Assembly: GCF_008124875.1 (NCBI RefSeq)
Contig: NZ_VNIA01000003.1
Span: forward strand, 489,572 to 553,571
DNA: 64,000 nt
Origin: Tenacibaculum adriaticum
Lineage (GTDB): Bacteria; Bacteroidota; Bacteroidia; Flavobacteriales; Flavobacteriaceae
Direction of reading: 5' to 3'
The notes under the pieces were generated by a model. That model was not told the origin of the DNA, searched no databases, and saw only the letters and a program-made list of their open reading frames with translations. Positions 56,830-64,000 of the stretch are shown here, piece by piece. Position numbers and translations under genes: made by a program. Within the stretch, counting starts at the first letter, position 1. Every line of letters begins with the position of its first letter.

Positions 56830-59241
56830 ATGCTACAAACATGGTTTAAAATATTTTTTAGAAATCTACAAAAAAACTGGTTAAACTCTCTCGTAAATAT
56901 TAGCGGATTAACCCTTGGTTTGGCTGGACTCATCATAGTTTTATTATACATAAATGAGGAAAAGAGTTACAATAAATGGAACCCAAATAAAGATGATGTT
57001 TATCGTATTTACAATCATACAGATCGTAACGGAACATGGTCTGTGGGAACACCAGCACAAGCTGTAGTGTTTAAATCCGATATACCGGAGGTAGAAGATG
57101 TTTTAATGGTAGATCATTTTTACAGAGATTTCATTGTTGATCATGATGGGAATAAAATGTATTCAGAGAAAATTGCAGTTTCAGAGCCTAATTTCTTTGC
57201 TTTTTTCCCTTTTAAAATAAAGGCTGGTTCTTATAGTAGTTTTGAAAAAACTAGAAATCAAGTAGCATTGTCTAAAGAGTTTTCTAATAAACTATTTGGA
57301 AATGAAAGTGGAGTAGGCCAAACAGTAACCATCAATAACAGAGAATGTATTGTTGCTGTTGTTTATACAATTTCTGGTAAATCACATTACCAACCAGAGG
57401 TTGTGTTACAATTTGAAAATCCATTACCGAAAAATCATTGGGGAAATTTCATGTATGCTATGTTCTGTAAACTTACACCAGATACAGATATAAAAGAGGT
57501 GTCTAAAAAAATGAACAATGTAATTATTGAAAGAAGACACAAGCCTCATGCTAAAGAAGGAGGAATTACGATAGAAGAATACGAAAAAAGACTGGGTTTT
57601 ATGACGGTTCGTTATGCAAAATTAGCAGATCTACGATTGCAAACGGTTTTGCTAGATGGAGGTCCTGAAGGGAAAGGAAATAAACAGTTATTATATGTTT
57701 TATTAGGACTTTCAATTTTATTAATTCTAATCTCTTGTGTTAATTTTATCAATCTTTCAACAGCTTCAGCAACACAGAGAGCAAAAGAGGTTGGAGTAAA
57801 AAAAACACTTGGTTTATCTAAAAAACAACTCATTTTACAATACATATCTGAAATTGTTTTACAAGTATTCATTTCGTTTGTTTTTGCACTGATTTTAGTT
57901 GAATTAATCTTACCTTATTTCAATCAATTCGTAAAAACAGATATGTCAATTTTAAATACAAAAGTGTTAAGTATTGTTTTTTTAATTGTTGTCTTAGTAT
58001 CATTATTTATAGGAAGTATTCCTGCGTTATACTTATCAAATTTTAAAGCTATAGAAGTGCTAAAAGGTAGCTTCTCTAAGAGTAAAAAAGGAGTTTTTGC
58101 ACGTAATGTAATGTTAGGAATACAGTTTTTGATTTCTGGTTTTTTCTTGATTGGTATGTTGATTATTCAGGTACAAATGCAGTTTATAATCAATAAAGAT
58201 GTAGGTTTTAGTAAAGAACAAATTGTGGCTATTAAAATTAATAGAATAGGAAATGAATATGCAAAATATGAATTATTTAAAAAAGAAATTGTCAAGAACC
58301 CTAATGTAATGGAAGCTTCATATAGTTTATTTGTACCAGGAAAGGGATATATAAATGGAACAGATTTTCAGTATAAAGAAGTACCTGGCTTTTCTGCAGC
58401 AGTAAATTTATCAGACTATAATTATTTAGATTTTGCTGGCATTAAAGTGTTGAAAGGGAGGTCTTTTTCAGAAAAATTTGCATCCGATACTATTAATAAA
58501 ATTATTGTTAATGAAACGTTAGCTAAACGAATAGGAGTTTATGATAACCCTATAGGAAAAAAAGCTAAAATTGGTTGGAGTAATGAGCGTGAGTTTGAAA
58601 TAGTTGGAATGATACAAGATTATCATTTTAGTGGCTTTGATGTGAAAATTGAACCAATGTTTTTGATGCACCCAAAAGCGTTTTCAAGATTTGTAAACAG
58701 AATGTTAGCAGTACAAGTTAAAATTAAGATGGAAAATGTGGACAAGACAATGCTTGAGATAGAAGAGTTTTGGAAACAAAATATAGATAATGATTACCCT
58801 TTTACGTATGAGTTTTTAGACAAGATATTTGCCGAAACCTATGAGAAGTATAAAAAACAACAAACCATGTTTTTGATATTATCTGTATTGGTAATTACAA
58901 TTGCTTTATTGGGCTTATTTGCTTTGGCAACCTTAACCATTCAGCAACGATTAAAAGAAGTGGCAATTAGAAAAACATTAGGAGCATCTGTAAAAGAAAT
59001 TATGTTCCAGTTATTAAAAAGTTTCTTGAAAATTGTACTGATTTCATCAGTAGCTTTAATACCTATAGCTTATTTTTTTATGCAAAATTGGTTAGAAAAT
59101 TTTGTGTATAGAATCGATATGCCCATACTTCCGTATATCATAACACCATTAATTTTAATTGTGTTGGTATTCGCAGTGGTAGGTTTAAAAGCCTATAATG
59201 CAACTAAAGTAGATTTAATTAAGTATTTAAAATTTGAGTAA
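56830..59241 (+). CDS. FtsX/MacB-type ABC permease, first copy
   Basis: An 803-residue permease. One N-terminal helix (residues 20-42) precedes a large periplasmic MacB-PCD domain (45-275). Then helices near 290, 340, 380 and 430, a second periplasmic domain (455-665) and three C-terminal helices end in LGLFALATLTIQQRLKEVAIRKTLGASVKEIM. The signature RAKEVGVKKTLGLSKKQL is duplicated in both halves. This is the long 8-helix form of Bacteroidota. It uses the ATPase upstream and is probably a mechanotransmission pump. A close paralogue lies 760 bp downstream. Confidence 0.9.
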   Translation: MLQTWFKIFFRNLQKNWLNSLVNISGLTLGLAGLIIVLLYINEEKSYNKWNPNKDDVYRIYNHTDRNGTWSVGTPAQAVVFKSDIPEVEDVLMVDHFYRDFIVDHDGNKMYSEKIAVSEPNFFAFFPFKIKAGSYSSFEKTRNQVALSKEFSNKLFGNESGVGQTVTINNRECIVAVVYTISGKSHYQPEVVLQFENPLPKNHWGNFMYAMFCKLTPDTDIKEVSKKMNNVIIERRHKPHAKEGGITIEEYEKRLGFMTVRYAKLADLRLQTVLLDGGPEGKGNKQLLYVLLGLSILLILISCVNFINLSTASATQRAKEVGVKKTLGLSKKQLILQYISEIVLQVFISFVFALILVELILPYFNQFVKTDMSILNTKVLSIVFLIVVLVSLFIGSIPALYLSNFKAIEVLKGSFSKSKKGVFARNVMLGIQFLISGFFLIGMLIIQVQMQFIINKDVGFSKEQIVAIKINRIGNEYAKYELFKKEIVKNPNVMEASYSLFVPGKGYINGTDFQYKEVPGFSAAVNLSDYNYLDFAGIKVLKGRSFSEKFASDTINKIIVNETLAKRIGVYDNPIGKKAKIGWSNEREFEIVGMIQDYHFSGFDVKIEPMFLMHPKAFSRFVNRMLAVQVKIKMENVDKTMLEIEEFWKQNIDNDYPFTYEFLDKIFAETYEKYKKQQTMFLILSVLVITIALLGLFALATLTIQQRLKEVAIRKTLGASVKEIMFQLLKSFLKIVLISSVALIPIAYFFMQNWLENFVYRIDMPILPYIITPLILIVLVFAVVGLKAYNATKVDLIKYLKFE

Positions 59242-59246
59242 AAAAG

Positions 59247-59996
59247 ATGGTTATGATAAAAACAGTTATAAATATTATTTGTTTGCTAGTACTACAAGTT
59301 GCCTCAGCACAAGTTAAAGAAATTAAAGGCTTAAAAGATTTTAATAAAATTATTGTGAGTCCGCATATAGAAGCCATTTTTAAACAAGGAAATAATAATT
59401 CTGTAGTGATAGAAGATATTAGTGTTCCTGTTGAAAAATTTAAAATTGAGGTAGAAGATAAAACGTTACAAGTTTACCTAGAAGGAGCAAAAACAGTTAC
59501 AAAAAATAAAACAATTAAACATAATGGATACAAACAGAAGAAATCTATTTATAAGAATAGAGTAGCACGCGTTATTATAACCTATAAATCTGTTGATATA
59601 TTTTCATTAAGAGGAGAAGAAAAACACGTATTCGAAAGCACAATAGCTCAAGAAAATTGTGTGTTTCGTATTTATGGAGCATCAGAAGTTACTATAAAAA
59701 ATATAGACTTAAAGAGTTTAAAAGTTGCTACATATGGTGAAAGTGTTTTAAATATTGATTTAGGAAAAGTTGAAAAACAAAAAATAACAGCTTACGGAGA
59801 AAGTAAAATTTTTATGGATAATGTAAAAAGTAATGAAACAAAACTTACTGCTTATGGAGATGGAACTTTTAGATTTAATATTCATAATAAGTTTAAAGTG
59901 AGTTCTTTTGGAGAGGCAGTTATTCTTTATAGAGGAAGCCCAAAATTAAAAAAAGGAATCGTTCTAGGAAAAAGTACAATTAGAAATATAGAATAG
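59247..59996 (+). CDS. Secreted DUF2807 (GIN domain) protein between two permeases
   Basis: A 249-residue protein. A signal peptide (MIKTVINIICLLVLQVASAQ if begun at 59253; the ATG at 59247 adds two residues) leads into a DUF2807/GIN beta-helix-like fold with repeated strand units such as LKVATYGESVLNID, KITAYGESKIFMD and LTAYGDGTFRFN. The TAYGES repeat is regular. Such proteins lie in the outer envelope of Bacteroidota and are often linked to transporters. It begins 5 bp after the first permease and ends 4 bp before the second, so it is part of the pump operon. Confidence 0.82.
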   Translation: MVMIKTVINIICLLVLQVASAQVKEIKGLKDFNKIIVSPHIEAIFKQGNNNSVVIEDISVPVEKFKIEVEDKTLQVYLEGAKTVTKNKTIKHNGYKQKKSIYKNRVARVIITYKSVDIFSLRGEEKHVFESTIAQENCVFRIYGASEVTIKNIDLKSLKVATYGESVLNIDLGKVEKQKITAYGESKIFMDNVKSNETKLTAYGDGTFRFNIHNKFKVSSFGEAVILYRGSPKLKKGIVLGKSTIRNIE

Positions 59997-60000
59997 AGAT

Positions 60001-62412
60001 ATGGTACGAACGTGGTTTAAAATATTTTACAGAAACAGCAAAAAGAATTGGTTAAATGTAGCTATTAATGTAGCTGGCTTAATGTTAGGTTTTGCAGGAT
60101 TATTATTGATTTTATTGCATTTACAAGATGAAGAATTATATAACAGTCAAAATCCAAACAAAGATAATATTTTCAGAGTTTCTCACTTAATGAGTAATGG
60201 AGATATTTGGTCCAGTAGTACAGTAGTCGAAGGACCAACTTATGTGAAAGACTTACCAGAAGTAACTTCATATTACATAAGTGATTCTTGGTATGATGAT
60301 GAGTTGGTAGATGTAAAAGGAAAAAAAGTATACACAAGAGATATACATTTAGGAGAAAAAAACTTTTTTGAATTTTTTCCATACAAACTAGTTGAAGGGA
60401 GTTTTGAAAAGTTTGGAGAAGCACGTAACCATATAGCTATATCAAAAAAACAAGCAGAGATATTTTTTGGAGAGACTTCTGCAATTGGAAAAACATTAGG
60501 TTTTTATAAACGTTCTTTTATAGTAACTGCAGTATATGAGTTAGAAGGGAAAAATTATTTTGAGCCTAGTATTGTTTCTCAATTCGAAAAAGAGCTAGAA
60601 GGGCATTGGGGCAATTTTAATTATAATCTTTTTATAAAAACAATAAAAGATGTAGATGAAAAATTATTGACAGAAAAAATGAATGCGCTTTGGATTAAAT
60701 ATCAAAATGAACCAATGTCTAAAGAAGAAGGAATGCCTATTGAAGAATGGACAGAAAAATATGGTACTACTGCTTTGTTAGAAAAATTAAGCACTATACG
60801 GTTACATTCTAAAGCAGGAAGTGCTGGTCCAGAAGGAGTTGGGAATTATCAACTTATATTAATTTTATTAAGTTTATCAACATTACTTATTATTATTTCT
60901 TGTGTAAACTTTATTAACCTTTCAACAGCATCGGCAACACAAAGAGCTAAAGAAGTTGGTATTAAAAAGACTTTAGGCTTATCAAAATTTGTTTTAACAC
61001 GCCAGTTTGTATTGGAAATTGTATTGCAAGGATTAATAGCTTTTATTTTAAGTTTATTATTAGTAGAACTTATACTACCATATTTTAATGAGTTTATGGG
61101 AAAAGATTTAAATATTTTAGAAGGAACAGCAGTTTTAAAAGTCTTTTTGGTGGTTTTAATTATTACTTCTTTAATTGGTAATATACCAGCTTTATATTTA
61201 GCAAATTTTAAATCTGTAGAAGTTTTAAAAGGAAACGTTTCAAGAAGTAAAAAAGGTATTTGGGCAAGAAATATAATGCTAGGTTTACAGTTTGCTATTT
61301 CTGGTTTTTTCTTAATAGGCTCTTCTATTGTGTTTAAACAAGTGAGTTATATGATGAATAAAGATATGGGTTTTTCTGGAGATCAAATTGTTTTGGTTAG
61401 AATTAACGAACCTGTAAATAGATTTAGAAAATATCAAGTGGCTAAAAAAGAGTTAATTAAAAATCCGAATATTACACAAATATCAAGCAATTACTTTATT
61501 CCTGGAGGAGGAAACGCTAGCTCAACAATGTGCAACTACAAAGATATTACAGTGCAGACTAATGTTGATGCAATTGATTATGGGTATTTTAATATGTCAA
61601 AAATTAAAATGTTAAAAGGTAGAGGGTTTAGCCAAGAGCTTGCTTTAGATTCTATAAAAGGTATTGTAATCAATGAAACACTTGCCAAAGCATATAACAT
61701 TTATGATGATCCTATTGGAAAAGAAATTAAAATGGGATGGAGGAGTAATACAAATGACGGAAAAATGAATGTAATTGGTATGGTCGAAGATTATCACGTT
61801 TATGGACTTGATAATAAAATACCACCAATTCTAACTATGCATTGGAATGCGTTTGATGGAATGAAATACAACTTTAGGTTTGTACAATTTAAAATTAAAC
61901 CAGATAATATTGATGAGACAATAGTAGCAATTGAAAATTATTGGTCTAAAAATATAGAACAAGGCTATCCTTTCGAGTATAAATTTTTAGATGAATATTT
62001 TGCAAGAACTTATGAGAAATTTCAAAAGCAAAAAACATTATTCTCTGTATTAACAACCATTGTAATAATTGTGTCATTATTAGGGTTGTTTGCTTTAGCA
62101 ACATTAACAATTCAACAAAGATTAAAAGAAGTTGCTATACGTAAAACTTTAGGAGCAAGTGTAAAAGAGATTATGTTTCAACTAATTAAAAGTTTTGTTA
62201 AAATTACGTTGATAGCTTCGGTTATATTAATTCCAATCGCATATTATTTTATGCAAAATTGGTTAGATAATTTTGTTTATCGTATTGATATGCCCATACT
62301 TTCTTACATCGTAACACCAATTGTGCTTATTATTTTAGTCTTTGCTGTAGTAGGATTAAAAGCATACAATGCTACAAAAGTAGATTTGATTAAATATTTG
62401 AAATTTGAATAA
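60001..62412 (+). CDS. FtsX/MacB-type ABC permease, second copy
   Basis: Exactly 803 residues, like the copy at 56830, with the same architecture and long identical stretches, especially in the membrane and coupling regions (SCVNFINLSTASATQRAKEVG and LGLFALATLTIQQRLKEVAIRK). The periplasmic domains differ much more, for example GEKNFFEFFPYKLVEG against SEPNFFAFFPFKIKAG. It is a tandem duplicate separated by the DUF2807 gene. It may form a heterodimer with the first permease or serve another substrate. It ends the operon before a terminator. Confidence 0.9.
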   Translation: MVRTWFKIFYRNSKKNWLNVAINVAGLMLGFAGLLLILLHLQDEELYNSQNPNKDNIFRVSHLMSNGDIWSSSTVVEGPTYVKDLPEVTSYYISDSWYDDELVDVKGKKVYTRDIHLGEKNFFEFFPYKLVEGSFEKFGEARNHIAISKKQAEIFFGETSAIGKTLGFYKRSFIVTAVYELEGKNYFEPSIVSQFEKELEGHWGNFNYNLFIKTIKDVDEKLLTEKMNALWIKYQNEPMSKEEGMPIEEWTEKYGTTALLEKLSTIRLHSKAGSAGPEGVGNYQLILILLSLSTLLIIISCVNFINLSTASATQRAKEVGIKKTLGLSKFVLTRQFVLEIVLQGLIAFILSLLLVELILPYFNEFMGKDLNILEGTAVLKVFLVVLIITSLIGNIPALYLANFKSVEVLKGNVSRSKKGIWARNIMLGLQFAISGFFLIGSSIVFKQVSYMMNKDMGFSGDQIVLVRINEPVNRFRKYQVAKKELIKNPNITQISSNYFIPGGGNASSTMCNYKDITVQTNVDAIDYGYFNMSKIKMLKGRGFSQELALDSIKGIVINETLAKAYNIYDDPIGKEIKMGWRSNTNDGKMNVIGMVEDYHVYGLDNKIPPILTMHWNAFDGMKYNFRFVQFKIKPDNIDETIVAIENYWSKNIEQGYPFEYKFLDEYFARTYEKFQKQKTLFSVLTTIVIIVSLLGLFALATLTIQQRLKEVAIRKTLGASVKEIMFQLIKSFVKITLIASVILIPIAYYFMQNWLDNFVYRIDMPILSYIVTPIVLIILVFAVVGLKAYNATKVDLIKYLKFE

Positions 62413-62434
62413 TTAGGGTTGTAATCTTGTAAAA

Positions 62435-62475
62435 AACAAAGAAGCTTCACTAGAAATAGAGAAGCTTCTTTGTTT
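62435..62475. terminator. Bidirectional terminator between the permease and OmpA genes
   Basis: The exact 15-bp arms AAACAAAGAAGCTTC (62435-62449) and GAAGCTTCTTTGTTT (62461-62475) enclose an 11-base loop. The core TTCACTAGAAATAG also occurs in the tRNA-operon terminator at 49549. The genes converge here. Confidence 0.85.
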
Positions 62476-62498
62476 GTGATATTTTATAGGGACTTCTT

Positions 62499-64000
62499 TT
62501 AATTATAAATAATAACAAACTCAGCTCTTCTATTTTGTTTATGTTTTTTTTCCAAACACTTTATGCCATTACTACAATTGTTTTTTAATTTTGTTTCTCC
62601 ATAACCAGTACTGCTTAACCTTGACCTTTCAATTTTTCTTTTTACAAGGTAATTAATTGTAGCTATGGCCCTTTTGTTAGAAAGCTTCATATTGTAAATG
62701 TTATTAGCTCTACTATCTGTATGTGATTTTATTTCAACTTTTATGTTAGGGTATTCTTTCATTGCCAAAATAATTTTATTTAATTCACTTTTGGCATCTT
62801 CGCGAATATTATACCTATCAAAATCAAAATAAATTGGATTAAACCTTAAATTAGGGGCAGGAGTAACAAGGTTTTTCTCAGGTGTAACGTCTTTGCGTAT
62901 AGTTTGTTTTTCAATCTCAATATTCTGTTCTTGACTGTTCGTTATTACGATTTCTTCATCTATTTTATTTTTATTTTCAACCAATGGAAGCGCTTCACAG
63001 AATCTGTAAATATCATCTTTTCCTTTTCCATCAGGTCTGTTAGAAGCAAAGTACCCTTTTTTTGTTTCATCATCTATAATAAAACTAAAATCATCAAAAG
63101 AACTATTAATAGGTTCTCCCAGATTGTATATGGTTTTGTCTGTAATATTATCTGATAATGTTATAACATAAATATCCAAACCTCCTAAACCAGGTCTACC
63201 ATTAGAAGAAAAATATAATTTTCCATTTTTACTTATAAAAGGAAAGGTTTCTCTACCTTCTGTGTTTATTTCTTCACCAAGATTTTTTGGAGAGCTGAAA
63301 GTTCCATCAGGATTAATATCAACTTCATAAATATCTGATAATCCGTAGCCTCCAGGCATATCTGAAGAAAAGTATAGTTTGTTTTCTTCAAGATTAAGAG
63401 AAGGATGTGCAACAGAATATTCATCATTGTTAAAAGGTAATTCATCACCTGAACTCCACTCTCCATTACTATTTTTAGAAGCTTTATATATTTTCAGTTT
63501 AATGGTTCCTTTAGAATCTTTTTTTAATTTATTATTACTAAAATTATTTCTTGTGAAATAAACTGTATTTCCATCAGAAGTAAATACAGAAGTTGATTCG
63601 TGGAATTCAGTATTTATGCTGCTTGAAAATTTAATTACTTGATTTAGTTTTTCATCACTTGATATATCACTGGAAAAAAGATCTAGAAAAACTCTATCAT
63701 CATCTTTATTTTTTGAGACTAAAATAGTATCTCTTTCAGAAGAAAAAATTAATTTATTGTTGTAAAAAGATGGAGCAAAATCTGAGTATTTTGAATTAAT
63801 ATTTAAATTTTCTATTTCATACCTGTCAGATTGAATTTTGATTTTTTCTAAATAATCTGGAGTTTTTTCAAACAATATTCCTCTTTTATCAGATGAGTTT
63901 GTCAGTGTATAAAAAGAAGACATTATTTTATCGGCTTTTTCGTAATTCCCAATAGATTTTAAGGAGTGTGAATATCTAAAATAATATTCAGGTTCAATTT
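62499..64000 (-). CDS. OmpA-family/PD40 protein, 5' part outside window
   Basis: The frame stays open upstream of the ATG at 63923 up to the window edge (visible EPEYYFRYSHSLKSIGNYEKADK, a TPR-like stretch), so the gene starts outside the window. The order is TPR-like segment, PD40/WD40-type propeller repeats (NKLYFSSDMPGGYGLSDIYEVD, GKLYFSSNGRPGLGGLDIYVI, KKGYFASNRPDGKGKDDIYRF), then a C-terminal OmpA domain with IYFDFDRYNIREDAKSELNKI and HTDSRANNIYNMKLSNKRA, which binds peptidoglycan. This layout matches type IX/gliding-associated OmpA proteins of Bacteroidota, usually beside a PorP/SprF gene. Confidence 0.88.
   Translation of the reverse strand, partial: IEPEYYFRYSHSLKSIGNYEKADKIMSSFYTLTNSSDKRGILFEKTPDYLEKIKIQSDRYEIENLNINSKYSDFAPSFYNNKLIFSSERDTILVSKNKDDDRVFLDLFSSDISSDEKLNQVIKFSSSINTEFHESTSVFTSDGNTVYFTRNNFSNNKLKKDSKGTIKLKIYKASKNSNGEWSSGDELPFNNDEYSVAHPSLNLEENKLYFSSDMPGGYGLSDIYEVDINPDGTFSSPKNLGEEINTEGRETFPFISKNGKLYFSSNGRPGLGGLDIYVITLSDNITDKTIYNLGEPINSSFDDFSFIIDDETKKGYFASNRPDGKGKDDIYRFCEALPLVENKNKIDEEIVITNSQEQNIEIEKQTIRKDVTPEKNLVTPAPNLRFNPIYFDFDRYNIREDAKSELNKIILAMKEYPNIKVEIKSHTDSRANNIYNMKLSNKRAIATINYLVKRKIERSRLSSTGYGETKLKNNCSNGIKCLEKKHKQNRRAEFVIIYN

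Overview
The window comes from a low-GC chromosome of the phylum Bacteroidota, family Flavobacteriaceae. A marine genus close to Tenacibaculum is my best guess, inferred from overall style and not proven. Supporting signs are the Bacteroidota -7 promoter element TAnnTTTG upstream of many genes, the near absence of Shine-Dalgarno sequences, a NusB with a long N-terminal extension, a DUF3276 Pur-alpha-like protein, leucine dehydrogenase, menaquinone genes, and large surface proteins of the kind exported by the type IX secretion system at both window edges.

Left core region (1-20380). A truncated surface protein is followed by an ABC-2 exporter pair, a pRiA4b ORF-3-like protein, a menaquinone cluster (hotdog thioesterase, alpha/beta hydrolase, isochorismate synthase), a DUF3276 protein, an MsbA-like exporter, leucine dehydrogenase, then nusB, a DUF1573 lipoprotein, yajC, a YbbR-domain protein and coaE. 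A two-component pair, a TsaC/Sua5-type synthase, a CREST/ceramidase-like membrane protein, a family 2 glycosyltransferase, an orphan HsdR-N-like nuclease and holA complete it. Palindromic repeats lie around the nuclease gene and holA.

Mobile element (20541-36985, about 16.4 kb). A 23-bp direct repeat, itself an inverted repeat (AAACCCTT-N7-AAGGGTTT), marks both ends. Just inside the left end is a tyrosine recombinase. The backbone is integrase, an unknown 434-aa protein, an excisionase-like HTH protein, a VirE-N/DUF3987 primase-like protein and, at the far end, DUF6943 and DUF6266 proteins. Its cargo looks like a defence island: a type II restriction-modification system with two D12-class adenine methyltransferases (the first with a fused XRE DNA-binding domain), a PD-(D/E)XK-like small protein, an AlwI/BstNBI-like endonuclease, a DUF5655 nuclease-like protein, a two-gene unit of a RuvC-fold-like protein plus a non-RD protein kinase, and a cassette of a DUF5678-like protein plus a retropepsin-like protease with a SEC-C zinc motif. 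Long structured non-coding stretches separate the last modules.

Right core region (37011-64000). An IR-flanked single-gene membrane-protein cassette abuts the element. Then come clpC, gyrA, a TPR protein, an NlpC/P60 peptidase, a thiolase, a 7TMR-HD phosphohydrolase, three tRNAs (Ser-GCT, Pro-TGG, Arg-TCT), an AraC regulator with an SDR reductase, and a sigma-54 circuit. In that circuit a sensor kinase and NtrC-type regulator are divergent from a MacB-like efflux operon (adaptor, ATPase, FtsX-type permease, DUF2807 protein, second permease). The intergenic region carries a convincing sigma-54 promoter and two matched palindromes. The window closes inside an OmpA/PD40 protein.

The best candidates for undescribed biology are the kinase/RuvC-like pair with its small downstream ORF, the DUF5678/retropepsin-SEC-C cassette between similar repeats, and the self-regulated restriction system that may use a two-subunit endonuclease.
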